Shown here: one piece after another, positions 22,460 through 33,591 of the stretch
How positions within the stretch are numbered: position 1 is the stretch's first letter
Layout: each line of letters opens with the position of its first letter
From: Paulownia fortunei
Taxonomy: Eukaryota; Streptophyta; Magnoliopsida; Lamiales; Paulowniaceae
Direction of reading: 5' to 3'
DNA: 64,000 nt
Assembly (NCBI GenBank): GCA_019321725.1
Contig: CM033110.1
Span: 16,175,278-16,239,277 of the forward strand
Made by a program: the position numbers and the translations under genes
Notes under the pieces: generated by a model
The model's database searches: none
What the model saw: the letters and a program-made list of their open reading frames with translations, nothing else
What the model was told of the DNA's origin: nothing

Positions 22460-24406
22460 TCATCTAAATTCCAGAAGGAGAAGAACTGTCATCCTCGATG
22501 TGGGTGACAAACTCGGGAGTCGGATCTGGAGGAGCAACAGTTGGAGGAAGAGCAAGAGATGGAGGGGCAGAATGATCTCCGAAACTGTAGGCGCAACTGA
22601 TGGTTGTGAAGGACCAGCTACGTCAACAACAGGAGCAGACCTATTATCAAGAGGGGGAACACTTTCGACAGCACGATCTAGGTCTGGATCTAAACCAGTA
22701 TACCCTAACTCCTTGACTTGGCCAAGGCAGTGCGTGAACCCATGGATTAAATAATTCAAGGCCCCAGAGGTCAGGTGATCAAGGAATTCTGGGGATTGCA
22801 GGATTTTGGCTTTTCTCCTGGGCCCACTCCGCTCGACCTGCTATAACTCCCGCAGCATGACCTTCAGCTCGAGAGATAGAAGCCTCCTCAATGGCCTTTA
22901 GCATTTGATTTTCCATGGTGGTTCTATTTTGTTCCACCACGGTTATCCTTTCCTCCAAGGAAGCGTGTTTACCCCGAGCTACCTCGAGGTCGGCTTCCAA
23001 CTTATGGGTGCGGGCTTGGGAGCGTTGCAGTCGTGGCTGCGTATCCTCCAGTTGTTGCCTAAGCTCCTCTTCCTCCAAAGAGGGTAATCCAGACCGCAGA
23101 TTGGCTATTAAGGAGCTCAAGTACAGTATAGCCTAGAAATAGAGGAGGTTAAGCAGGTTGTTGATTGTTAGAATTAAGTGATGGATGTTAAGAATGGAGC
23201 ATTACCTTGGAAGCATGATTGGCAAGGTTGCCTACTCTAGCTTCATAATCCATGGACCCTAAGAGGCGCTGGTCCACGGAGTTGGGTATGCCCTGAAGCC
23301 ACTCAACACAGAGTTTTCCATCCCGAGTGTCCAGTACCGAACTGCTAGTGAAAAAAGAAGCATTCAGAGAAGCAGGGGCATTGAGACGAGGATGCTGGGA
23401 CGGACCTGAACTACCGCCACTTGCAGAAGCTGGGCGTTTCCCCCTACTTCGAGAAGAAGTGGGGGCAGCGGCCGCAACAGGTGGAGAGGCAGATATGGAT
23501 GGTGAAGGAACGGCGGATGGAGCTCGGGTTGTGGGCACAGGTTGATGATCCATAGGTGCACTGGTCATGGGGACTCGGGATTGACCTTCAGGCTGCCCTG
23601 ACCCTCCTGCAGCTTTTCGAGCTCGGTAGGCTGCCATGATATGGGACTCCATCAGTTGCTCTGAACAAAAGATATACTGTTAGCATTTTAACAAATATGA
23701 AGTCTCAAGCAAATAGTTAAACAAGATGATACCTATAGGTTGGGGGAGTGGAATAGCTTTGGGGCTCAGTTGAAAATGGTGAAGTAAAGGCCAAGAATCA
23801 GCTAATAACCCTACGTGGTAGGGACTATGATTTAAGCGACGAGCTAATGCCTGGGTGGCCGAGTCCAGGGCGGGCGCGCGACCTTGGTGAGGTAAGTCGA
23901 TGATCCAATTGGTAGGAAAATCCCAAGGATCAGGAAATAAAATGTAAAAATACTTTTTCTTCCAACCCTTAGGGAGCTGGGTTTTCCTTGTAGAAATTTA
24001 GCTGCTCCCCGGGAAGTGAAATAAAATAAGCCTGGAGAAGCAGTTTTAGCATGAAAGAAAGCTCGCCATAATTTATGGGTCGGTTCGTACCCAAAGTAGT
24101 TAACTACCATCCAAAAACCGACCATGAGTCGGAAGGAGTTAGGGACTAGCTGCATCAGGGGAATACCGAAACTCTTAGAAATACAAGAGAATAGGTCGGG
24201 AATGGGAAACCTAAGGCCGACCTCTAGTTGATCTACAAAGAAAGTGACATAGCCAGGAGGGGGGCATGAGGTCTGTCGCGAGGACCTGGCAGGACCATAT
24301 TAAATTCCTCAGGTATTTCTGCATTTTCCCTAAGGTTTGCTAGGCTTATCTCAGATAGGGTAGTGGCATGAGTCATATAGGCCGGGTGATTAGCTGGATC
24401 AGCCAT
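22460..24406 (-). pseudogene. Antisense three-exon extra gene of the Tat element (PF04195-like domain plus coiled coil)
   Basis: Read on the minus strand from ATG 24406-24404 (MADPANHPAYMTHATTLSE). Exon 1 (24406-23733) has one shift at a C-run near 24265 and then PPGYVTFFVDQLEVGLRFPI, FSCISKSFGIPLMQLVPNSF, FWMVVNYFGYEPTHKLWRAF and GLFYFTSRGAAKFL. This pattern matches the putative gypsy-type transposon domain (Transposase_28, PF04195) of Tat extra ORFs. A GT-AG intron (23732-23661) joins QPI to EQLMESHIMAAYRARK in frame. Exon 2 (23660-23216) is Ala/Pro/Ser-rich with SRSRGKRPA. A second GT-AG intron (23215-23133) joins NHASK to AILYLSSLIANL. Exon 3 (23132 to about 22460) is a coiled coil (LEEEELRQQLEDTQ, LEADLEVARGKHASLEERI) with a shift near 22780 before GFTHCLGQVKELGY. 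Function is unknown; a DNA-binding or particle-associated role is a guess. Few lesions are seen. Confidence 0.85.
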
Positions 24407-24706
24407 CCTAAGTTCGGTTGGGTGATGGGTGGACAGTTCAAGTGCTAGTTATCGAACGGATACACCGGGAGAAAGAAAATAGGGAATAAATGACAGAGGT
24501 TCTGGAGAGGTAGTAGAAGTGGACATCAAAAAATGACAAACCAAATATGCAGGAAAAATAAAGATAAATGAGGGGCAAAAATCAGAAGACTTACTTGGTT
24601 TGTTGAATGGAGAGAAGAAGGAAGTTGCCGGGAAATAACAGAGGATGATCGCTGGAGAGCAAAATAGTGAAAAGAGAAAGAAGGAGAAGAAAATGAAGGG
24701 AGAAGG
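24407..24706 (-). other. 5' UTR of the antisense extra gene
   Basis: Pyrimidine-rich on the minus strand (TTCTTCTCC-type tracts near 24600-24700), without an earlier in-frame ATG in the exon 1 frame. It separates the TATA box from the start codon. Confidence 0.45.
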
Positions 24707-24717
24707 CCTTTTTATAG
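24707..24717 (-). promoter_or_regulatory. TATA box for the antisense extra gene
   Basis: CTATAAAAAGG on the minus strand, about 300 bases upstream of the antisense ATG and about 240 bases inside the 3' LTR boundary. It is a consensus plant TATA box, with a GC-richer stretch upstream. A homologous plan is known for Grande in maize, where an antisense accessory gene has its own promoter (recalled, not checked). Confidence 0.65.
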
Positions 24718-24935
24718 GGAGGCGGCACTCGAACGGGCAGAAGGAGCCCTAGCCTTAGATGATAAAAAAGGAACACGTGTAGGGATGGATGAGGATAGTC
24801 AGTTGATAAGATAGGCATTTAAGTTGCTATAATGGGCGCGAAAACCAAAGGATGGAATTTGAAAAAAGGCTCACGTCAGCCCTAATAATCAAGATATTTT
24901 CATACTCTGTCTGTCCTGTAAAAGCTGCAGGACAG

Positions 24936-24954
24936 GCAGAGTAAGGGGACTAGC
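24936..24954 (+). other. Polypurine tract
   Basis: CAGAGTAAGGGGACTAGC directly before the 3' LTR TGATATGG, in the position of the plus-strand primer. Confidence 0.65.
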
Positions 24955-25569
24955 TGATATGGTATAGGTCAGGACTGACACATATATGGCTTAGGTCATA
25001 AGTATGAAGCTGGTGCGACCTAGGTCGGGATGGGTTTGCACAGCTCGAATTATGGAGATGGGAGCTAGGTGGAACAAAATCAGGACGAGTTCAAAGGGAT
25101 TGACTGACCTACAGGTCGGGCGAGTTTGCGGGATTGACTAATCTACAGGTCGGGTAAGTTTAAGGAGGTGACTGACCTCTAGGTCGGGCAAGTTCACGAA
25201 AATAATGAAGATGAAACGGTTGTTCAGTTAGAAAGTGACAGGGAATCTTTTAGGAGGGTAAATCAGAGAATATGGGCACCATACATTAATCTATTATAAC
25301 AGATTGAGGTTTGAAATCTCTTTTCTACCCTTATTTGGCACCTATAAATAAGGAAATACAAAGCATGACACATGTTACACTTTTTATATATCAAGAATAC
25401 ACATATCTATCTGTTTTTCATCCTCTCCCAAAGAGTTACCACTGACTTAAGCGTCGGAGTTCTCACGCCGGGTCACGCCGACGTTTTGTGCAGGTGTTCT
25501 AGCCGAAGAAGGAGAGCAGAAGTAGTGGATTAGGACTTGGCGTGCACCTCCTCCAATTGGTGCATTACA
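24955..25569 (+). mobile_element. 3' LTR of the Tat element
   Basis: 615 bases, TGATATGG...GCATTACA, with TATAAATA at 25343-25350. It carries an extra ~35-base unit around 25128-25160 (GAGTTTGCGGGATTGACTAA) relative to the 5' LTR, a tandem copy-number change within the CTACAGGTCGGG repeats. Flanked by TGTTG. Confidence 0.95.
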
Positions 25570-25574
25570 TGTTG

Positions 25575-26120
25575 GACGAGATCGGCAAACCCTTCATCGC
25601 AAGCGTAATGAGAAGAAGAAAGCAGTTTCATCGTGTAGGCCATATAAGTGGTTGAGACAAACAAAATCAACCACACTATCAGCTTTGGAAAGGTTTTACT
25701 CTGTCAAGCCGCCACTGCAGTAGGCAACCCAGATTGGCATCTCATCGAATTCGTGATGAATTTTTTCGAATTATTTTGAGCCACTTTCATTGTTCTTCAC
25801 TACTTTACCAAAACGAAAGAAATCCCAGATCCAAAATAATAAATACTTTCCAACTCACAACAAGGAAAACTGAATCTTTACACTCTATAAAAGTGCAAAA
25901 TCTATCTATGATTTCATTGGCGTAATGGGGTTGTTGTTTTTTTTTAAATGGGGTTTTGTTTCTTTTGCTTTGGATGGTTTTTTAAGGGATGTTGAGGAAA
26001 AAAAATTACAAATCTAAGGAAAACAGAAAACAGTTTGGATTTATCAAAGAAAAATAAAGTACAGATAGAGGAAAAGTAGTGTGGAAGCAGAAAGATGCCC
26101 GTGAAAAGATGAATAGTTTG
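25575..26120. other. Short interval between Tat and Athila elements
   Basis: Moderate GC at 25575-25720, then AT-rich. No recognised gene. On the minus strand a short open stretch runs up to the Tat insertion point, but it has no known homologue. Confidence 0.4.
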
Positions 26121-27838
26121 TGATAAATACATATTTTTATATTAAATTTTTTATACTTTTTTTTTAATATTATAGTTTTATTAATATTTTGTGTTAGAGA
26201 ATCAATGAATAAAAAAATATAAAAAAGAGATAAAAAAAAGTCAAAATAAAATCGAAAAGACAACACATTTCATGAGCAAGTTGGGAGATAATATTTCATT
26301 CGATCAAATAAACATCACAATTAGAAGAAAATTGTCATTTTTGCCTAAATCCATCATGTGTAGATCAAAATATATGAAAGAATCACTTGAATTTTACAAG
26401 TAATTGTTGGTCTTGTATTAAATTCAAAATAAGCATATTTTTATACTTGTACAGTTTTTGTATTTTGGGCATAACTCCACACTCAAAAGCCCTATGGACC
26501 CAAGTCTTACTTTATTTGAAAGTTAAGAAACAGAACTACAACTTTACTGTAGGAACAACCTTGATTATAGCAGAAAATCCATCCAAATCTATACTGACAC
26601 ATCTCCTTAAATCAAGCTTAACTTTCTCCCTAATTGTTGGAATTAGGTTATTCAAGTTGAAAAATAAAGGAATTAGATGATTCAAGTTGGAAAATAAAGC
26701 TAATAATCAAATATACAAATTTCATGTTGATCACTATTCTAAATTCAGCTGATTGCATGGAGAAAAATGTGTGACAAAATTCAAATTTGAAAAGTATATG
26801 TGAATTTAGAGCACATTTGAAGTTAATTTGGAGAAGTTAATTTAGGTACTCTTTTACTATAAATAGGGGCTCTTAGATGGTAATCAAGACACGTAAAAAC
26901 CTTTAGAGGGGGAAATAAAATTTTATTGTTATCTTTCTTTAAACTAAGTTTTCTAGTAGTATTAGAAATGTATTATCTAATTTCTCTTCTAAATTTAGTT
27001 TTTTCTACTTTCATTATATCTTTTTAAATTTTATTTAGTTGAGAAAAAATGGTGAACCTCTTGATGGAGGAAGAGTAATGGTGATAAAGGTGAATAACGT
27101 TCAGGTGTTGTATTATTATTTTAAATTTTTATTAAAACCCTCCTTATTTTATAGTGATTCTTGATTTATGTATCATTAATAGAATAATAAATACTTGGGT
27201 TTATTTATCTTATTGTACAATTTTACTCCACTAACTGCTAACGTGAAATCTTGATTTATTGTAGATAAAGGTGTGTATAAATACTTAATCCTATAAATAA
27301 ATATTGGCATTAAAACTCAACTTGTTTAGTGGAGATCCTTGATTTATGTATCAATAATGACACAATAAATATTTGGGTTTATTTAACTTATTGTACGATT
27401 CTACTCCACCAACTGCTAACGTGGAATCTTGATTTGTTATAGACAAATGTGTGTATAAATATTTGATCCATAAATAAGTATTGGTGTTAAAAGATAATTT
27501 GCAAACACTAAGACAATATCATGATTACCTTAATGCATGAGTTATTTGATAACATCTTGGATTCCAATAGTAGCATTTAAAAGAGGTAAAAAAAATAAAT
27601 AATCATTCATCTATCCAAAACTCAAGAGTGAATCATAATCTTGAGTGCTTTTATTACATTGATTTCTTAGTTATAATATAAATTTTTCTTTATAATCTAA
27701 ACTACATTCAGCCCGTCTTTTAATAAATATAGATCCAAAAAATTTCAGATAACTTCCCTGTGAATCGACCTCAGACTCCTAAAAAATTTATTACTTGACA
27801 CAACCTGTACTTGGGTTTGCAACCTTAAAATTGTAGTA
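26121..27838 (+). mobile_element. 5' LTR of the Athila-like element
   Basis: 1718 bases. Alignable along its length to 36467-38428 and to 62120-63743. A CTATAAATAGG TATA box lies near 26860-26870. Two copies of a ~177-base internal repeat occupy 27153-27492. Confidence 0.9.
27153..27492 (+). repeat. Two copies of the ~177-bp LTR-internal repeat
   Basis: Units start at about 27153 and 27329 with GTGRAGATTCTTGATTTATG-like words. Each includes TACTCCACYAACTGCTAACGTG and TGTGTATAAATAYTTRATCC. The same unit occurs three times in the 3' LTR and once in the LTR at 62120. Confidence 0.85.
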
Positions 27839-27843
27839 AATTT

Positions 27844-27861
27844 TGGCGCTATTTTCGGGGA
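27844..27861 (+). other. Primer-binding site, decayed tRNA-Asp type
   Basis: TGGCGCTATTTTCGGGGA, six bases after the LTR end. It differs at four positions from the tRNA-Asp type TGGCGCCGTTGCCGGGGA typical of Athila elements; the related copy at 63750 is much closer. Confidence 0.7.
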
Positions 27862-28019
27862 ATGCGAGGTAATTATTCAGGTTTGTAAATATTTTTTCTT
27901 CGTAAATATTATGTGATTATATGTTCCTATGGTATCGTAGTTATAGTTCTCGTTATTTAGTTATAAATAATTTTGAAATTTTATTTAAAAATTTATTTAA
28001 GTCACCTCTACACATTTTC

Positions 28020-29690
28020 ACTATGGCTGAAAATGAAATTGTCTAGAATAAAAATGAGAATCAATATGTGCGTATCATGCGTTATTACTTGCAACCTCTT
28101 TGAAATTCTTCTCATTCTTGTTTTATTTTTCCTCTCAATACAAATAACTTTCGATTCAAGCCAGTTATGATTCTTTTACTTCCTAATTTCCATGGTTTAG
28201 ACTCCGAAAGCTCTTACTTATATCTAAAAAAAATTGATGAAGTATGTACAACTTTTAAATATCAAACTTGTACAAATAAGATTGTTAAAACTCAAATTAT
28301 TTCCGTTTTCTTTAAATAATAAAGCAAAAATTGGTTTAACTCTTTAAAACTTAGGTCAGTTAGCACTTGACAAGAAATGCAAGCTAAATTTTTGAAAAAA
28401 TTCTTTCCAACTTATAAAAATAATACTTTGAAAAGACAAATCTAAATTTTTTCTTAAAATTCTAATGAAGTTTTCTTTCAATGTTGGGAAAGATTTAAAG
28501 ATTTGTTGAATTCATGCCCACATCATGGTTTTAAAAAATGGCGCTTAATTAGTTTTTTTTATGAAAGTTTAACTCCTGAAATAAAACAATTGTTGAAACA
28601 ATGTGGAATGGTGAGTTCTTGATAAAGAATCTAATGAAGCCCTAAAATATCTAAACCATTTAGCAGAAAACTCTCAATTATGGCATAGTGTTAATTATTC
28701 CAAATATTTTAATGGATTTAATCTTGCTAATAGTAATAAAGAAAAATATTATCTTAGTCAAGAAGATGATCTAAATATTTGAATTGTTAGTTTAACAAAA
28801 AAAGTTGAAACTATGGAATTTAAAAAAGTAAAAAAAAAATCAATACAAGATGAATAAGTTTGTAACATTTGTGAACTTATCGAACACTCTACCAATGAAT
28901 GTCTAGATATTTTAGTACAAGGAAATATCATCAACATATTCAAAAATTATTCTTCTTTCTCTATATTCTGAAACTTACAATCCAAAATAGAGAAATGATC
29001 CCAATTTTAGTTGATGAGATGAGAATCATATCCAATTGTTACATTCACAAAAACCACCATATTTTCCTTCTTATCCAGCTCCATATACAAAATTCCTTGA
29101 GTAGACTTTACAAGAATTTATGCATGGACAAAAAAATATCAATAACCAGACTTAAAAAGCTATCAATAAGATCAAAAGCGTACTTTCAACACTGACAACT
29201 TATTTACATACTCATAAAAAAGATAAATTTTCTGCTCAAGTTCAACCTTCCACTCAGTGTCATGTTTCTTATTTAAATAAAAATTCAATCAAGGATGCTA
29301 ATTCGGTCGCAAATCTTTGTAATAGAAAAGTTATTGACAAGACTATTCATTTCAAGAAGAAAGTTTTTAATTCATCTTCAGAAATGAAGTGGAAATAGTC
29401 TTGACGATGAAGGTAAGTTTAAAAAAAGTGAGTTTGAAAATGATAAAAAAATACTCACATTTAGCTCATTTTTCTCAAAAATTACAACCGAATCAAAAGT
29501 TGAACTCAAATACTGAAATTTTTGAAATTTTTAAACAAGTCAAGATTAATATTCCATTGTTGGATGCAATCAAGCAAGTTCCACCTTATGCTAAATTTTT
29601 AAAAAATTTGTGTACAATCAAAAGAAAACATCATGTACAAAAAAAGACATTTTTAACTGAAAGTATTAGTTTAATCATTCAATGATTCAC
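28020..29690 (+). pseudogene. Athila gag
   Basis: Starts ATGGCTGAAAATGAAATTG (MAENEIV). Broken frames then give NNFRFKPVMILLLPNFHGLDSESSYLYL, the capsid-like core with EMQAKFLKKFFPTYKNNTLKRQI, CWERFKDLLNSCPHHGFKKW and LISFFYESLTPEIKQLL. A complete CCHC zinc knuckle (C-x2-C-x4-H-x4-C, VCNICELIEHSTNEC) lies at 28861-28902. Downstream come ATTNNQT-like and LSTLTTYLHTHKKDKFSAQ segments and, at 29440-29685, IFEIFKQVKINIPLLDAIKQ and YAKFLKNLCTIKRKHHVQKK, typical of Athila gag C-termini. It packages element RNA. Many stops; non-functional. Confidence 0.88.
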
Positions 29691-30270
29691 TCCACCCAAA
29701 TATAAAAATCCAGGTTGTTCAACCATTTTATATATTATAGGAAACACTAGAATAGAGTGTGTTTTGTTTGATCTTGGTACTAGTGTAATTCTTCTATCTT
29801 TTCAGTTTATGAATAGTTAGGTTTAGGAGAACTTAAAACAATTTATGTTGTACTCCAACTAGGTGATCGTTCGATTAAAGTTTCAAAAAGAGTAGTAGAA
29901 AGTGTGTTGTTACGAATTAATAAGTTTTACTTTCTAGTGGATTTCATTATTTTGGACACAGAGCCTGTTACACATACGCATACACAAATTTCTATCATTT
30001 TGGGTCGTCCTTTTCTTATAACTTCAAATGCTCTGATTAATTGTAGGAATGGTATTTTGAAGTTATCTTTTGAAGATATAACTTTGCAACTAAATATGTT
30101 TAATGTTTGTAAGCAACCTGTAGAAGATGTCGAAGTACATAAAGTGGATTCAATTGAAGAACTTATTTTCAAATATTTTACTTTCACTAATTCATTTAAT
30201 CCTCTGAAAACTTGTTTTAAAAGTAAAAGTATTTGTAAAAAAACACACTCTAATACTCTCTCTTAATTTT
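29691..30270 (+). pseudogene. Athila protease
   Basis: GCSTILYIIGNTRIECVLFDLGTSV, with the Athila-style DLG active site at 29770-29778, then after shifts VDFIILDTEPVTHTHTQISI and IILGRPFLITSNALINCRNG, ELILKLSFEDITLQLNMFNVCKQP. The order matches Athila proteases. Disabled by a TAG near 29817 and frame changes. Confidence 0.88.
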
Positions 30271-30399
30271 TGCATGTACAAGAAAAATATTTTTGAAAGC
30301 CAAGGTTTGAAAAACTTTCATCATCAACAGTATAATTTGTTCCAACAAGTATTAAAGCTCCTATAATTTATTTGAAATTTTTGCTATTTAATTAAAATA

Positions 30400-31345
30400 C
30401 TCTTTCTTAGGTGAAAATGAGATTTTTTTTAGTAATAATTTCTTTCAAACTTGATGCATCCCAAGAAAGTAAGTGTATCAAAACTCTAAAAATGCATAAG
30501 AATGCTTTAGGATGTACCATTATTGACATTAAAGGTATTAGTCCTTTAATTTGCACATATAATATCTATCTAGAGAAAAATGTTAAATCATCTAGAGAGA
30601 TACAATGCATGTTAAATTCTAATATGAAAAAAGTAGTAAGAAATGAAGTTATTAAACTCTTAGATAACGGAATCATTTGTCCTATTTCTGACAATAAATG
30701 GGTAAGTCTTACTCAAATGGTACCTAAGAAATCTAGAGTTACTGTATTTAAGAATTAAAATAATGAATTAATTCCAACTAAGACTGTTTTTGGTTGGTGA
30801 ATGTGCATTGACTATAGGAAACTCAACCCAGTTACTAGAAAAAATCATTGTTCATTATCTTTCATGGATCAAATCTTAGAAAGAATTGTAGAACATGAAT
30901 TTTACTGCTTCTTAAATGGATATACTGGGTATAATCAAATTGCAATTGCACTTTAAGATCAAGAGAAAATCACTTTTACATGTTAATTTAGTATTTTTGC
31001 ATATCGAATGATACCTTTTGGATTATATAATATACCAACTACATTCCAACGATGCATGCTTAGTATTTTTAGTAACATGGTTGAATGTTTTCTTGAAGTC
31101 TTCATGAATGATTTTTCTATTTTTGGTAATTCATTTGATGATTGCTTGCCTAATTTAGAAAATGTTTTGATCATGGGTGAAGAAAAAAACCTTGTACTCA
31201 ATTGGGAGAAATGTCATTTCATGGTAACAACTTGTATTGTTCTTGGACACATTATTTCGTCAAAAGGTATTGAAGTAAATAAATTTAAAATTGAGTTAAT
31301 TGTTAATTTTGCCAATACCAAATTTTATGAATGAGGTAATATTAT
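30400..31345 (+). pseudogene. Athila reverse transcriptase
   Basis: NALGCTIIDIKGISPLICTY, VVRNEVIKLLDNGIICPISD and VPKKSRVTV precede stops; then MCIDYRKLNPVTRKNH, FYCFLNGYTGYNQIAIAL, FAYRMIPFGLYNIPTTFQRCM and the polymerase box at 31101-31112, which reads FMND rather than FMDD/FVDD: one catalytic Asp is Asn (GAT to AAT, a G-to-A change). It ends FLGH-like VLGHIISSKGIEVNKFKIEL. Inactive on that ground alone. Confidence 0.92.
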
Positions 31346-31960
31346 TTTTAGGACATGCTGGTTTATAGAAAATTTATCAAAAATTTTAGTATAATATCTA
31401 AACATTTGTGTTATCTTCTAACAAAAGATACTATTTTTGAATGGACTGAAAAATGTGAAAATATTTTTGTTAAGTTTAAAAGCATGCTTACGTCTGCTCC
31501 AATCATGCAGCCTCTAGATTGAACTTTACTTTTTGAAATAATGTGTGATGTCAATAACTATGTTGTTGAAGGTGTCTTAGGACAAAGTAAAGATAAGAAA
31601 TTATATGTCATTTACTATGCAAGTAAAACTTTGAATAGTACTCAATTGAATTATTCAACAACAGAAAAAGAATTATTTGTTATAGTTTTTATATTGGACA
31701 AATTTAGATCTTATCTTATTGGCTCACCAGTTGTTGTTTTTAGTGATCATGCAACTTTAAATTATCTTTTATCAAAAAAAGATGTCAAATCTGGACTGAT
31801 TATGTGGATTCTCTTACTCCATGAATTCAATATTACGATTCGGCATAAGAAAAGAGCAGAGAATATGGTGGTTGATTATTTATCGAGATCTATTTGTGAT
31901 GACTCATTTCAAACAACACCCATTAATGACACTTTTATTAATGAATAACTATTTAATCTA
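31346..31960 (+). pseudogene. Athila RNase H
   Basis: After a broken connection segment (FEWTEKCENIFVKFKSMLTSAPIMQPL) the ORF at 31541 gives MCDVNNYVVEGVLGQ (the first Asp region), YYASKTLNSTQLNYSTTEKELF (Glu), VVVFSDHATLNYLLSKKD (Asp) and HKKRAENMVVDYLSR (final Asp). Catalytic residues look retained in this open stretch. Confidence 0.9.
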
Positions 31961-33191
31961 TTTTACCTTAGTTTGCTGATATTGTTAATTTTCTTGTGAT
32001 AGGAATGATGTTACCGCATTGAAATTCTCAAGATAAAAAGAAATTTTTGACCAAGGTGAAATTTTTTTATTGGGGTGATCTATACCTATTCAAATATTGT
32101 CCTGATCAAATCTTTTGGAGATGTGTGTCTGGCAATGAGAAATGTAATATTATTAAATTTTGTCATTTAAGAGCATATGGTGGTTACTTTTCGGTAAAGA
32201 AAACTACTGCAAAAATCTTGTAATATAAATTTTATTAGCCAACTCTTTTCAAAAATGCTTACACTTTCTAAAAAAGTTGTAAAAATTATAAAAAATTAGG
32301 ATCCATTTCAAAGTGAAAATGCCTCTACACCCCCATTCTAGTGATTGAAATCTTTGAATGTTGGGGTATTGACTTTATAGGACCATTTTCATTATCATTT
32401 GATTTTATTTATATATTGATGACCATAGTTTATGTCTCAAAATGGATCGAGGCAATTCACTATTGAAACAATGATCACAAAATAGTGATAAATTTTTTAA
32501 AAGAAAATATTTTAAGTCGATTTGAAATTTCTCGATCTATTATCAGTGATTGGGGAAAATATTTTTGTAACAATATGGAATCATACATAAAGTTGTAACT
32601 CCTTGTCACCTTCACATAAATGAACAAGTTGAACTCGTAAATAGGCATATCAAATAAATTTTGAAAAAGACAGTTAACCTAAATTATAAAGATTGATCTC
32701 TTAGACTTACCAATACACTTTGGGCATATAGAACTGCTTTCAAAACATCATTAGGCATGTCTCTCATAGGATAGTTTATGAAAAACTTTATCATTTACCT
32801 CTTGAACTTGAACACAAAGCTTATTGGGCAACCAAAATGTTTAACTTCAACCTTGATGAAGCTTTAAATTGCACAAATTACAAATTAATGAACTTCAAGA
32901 ATTGAGAAATGATACATATGATAATTTCAAAATTCATAAAGCAAGAATCAAAGAATTTCATGATGATAAGATTTCAAGAAAAACATTTGAGGTTGGTCAA
33001 AAGATTTTACTTTATAATTCTCGATTGCATTTGGTTCTTGAAAAATTGAGATCAATGTGGATTGGTTATTTTGTTGTAAAAGAGGTATATCCTTATAGGA
33101 TGATTGAAATTGAAAATTTTAGAAATGGTAACATATTCAAAATAAATGGACAAAGACTTAAACCATTTCTAGAGAATCAATTTTTCAGTTG
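31961..33191 (+). pseudogene. Athila integrase
   Basis: Remnants of the N-terminal finger (HLRAYGGYFSVKKTTAKIL), catalytic core with WGIDFIGPF (Asp at 32371-32373), SDWGKYF (second Asp) and EQVELVNR (Glu) across broken frames, then a clean C-terminal ORF (32869-33191): LQELRNDTYDNFKIHKARIK, FEVGQKILLYNSRLHL, FVVKEVYPYRMIEIE and INGQRLKPFLENQF. The domain set is complete but many stops prevent translation. Confidence 0.9.
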
Positions 33192-33591
33192 AGTGGCGGA
33201 TAACAGTACTCCGTGGCTATTGAAGTCGGATTTATCAGTTTTCCAAATAACTGAAATCTTTGTACAAAGTTTCTCTCTTTTTCTTATTTTCTTTTCTTGT
33301 TCTTTTTAAAATGGAAGACATTCTTCTAATTCTCAAGAAGCAATTTCTTTTTTTTTCCTAAAAATGCAGTTTTAAAAATTTATAAAATCAAGATTGAAAG
33401 ATTAAGGATGCTTATGCACAAGTGCATCCCAAGGGACATACGTTGGATAATTGAAGCAAAGGTAAGAATAGCAGGTAAGTTTTCATATGAGTTTTCAAAC
33501 TTGCTTACTAGATACGTTTTCATATGACTTTTCAAACTTGTTTACTAGATACATGTCTGGTTTTGGTAAAAATACATATTAAAAAAAACAA

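Larger units (their letters stand above)
15460..25574 (+). mobile_element. Complete Tat-type Ty3/gypsy LTR retrotransposon with antisense extra gene
   Basis: A 10,105-base element (15465-25569) flanked by the identical target duplication TGTTG (15460-15464 and 25570-25574). Order: 5' LTR, primer-binding site, gag, protease, RT, RNase H, archaeal-type RNase H, integrase, eight-unit 90-bp array, AT microsatellite, antisense extra gene, polypurine tract, 3' LTR. The dual RNase H, the CAFYNEYGHNTEEC-like gag motif and the antisense ORF place it in the Tat lineage. By eye the LTRs differ by about 25 substitutions over about 570 aligned bases plus a few indels, so it is moderately young. All polyprotein domains are recognisable, but stops and shifts make it non-autonomous. 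Confidence 0.95.

Noticed and set aside
25575..25660. Minus-strand short open stretch that would be interrupted by the Tat insertion
   Set aside because: Removing the element and one target copy gives only about 30 codons before a stop; no homologue recognised.
26387..26680. 97-residue ORF upstream of the Athila internal region
   Set aside because: It lies wholly inside the 5' LTR and is not conserved as a frame in the other two LTRs.
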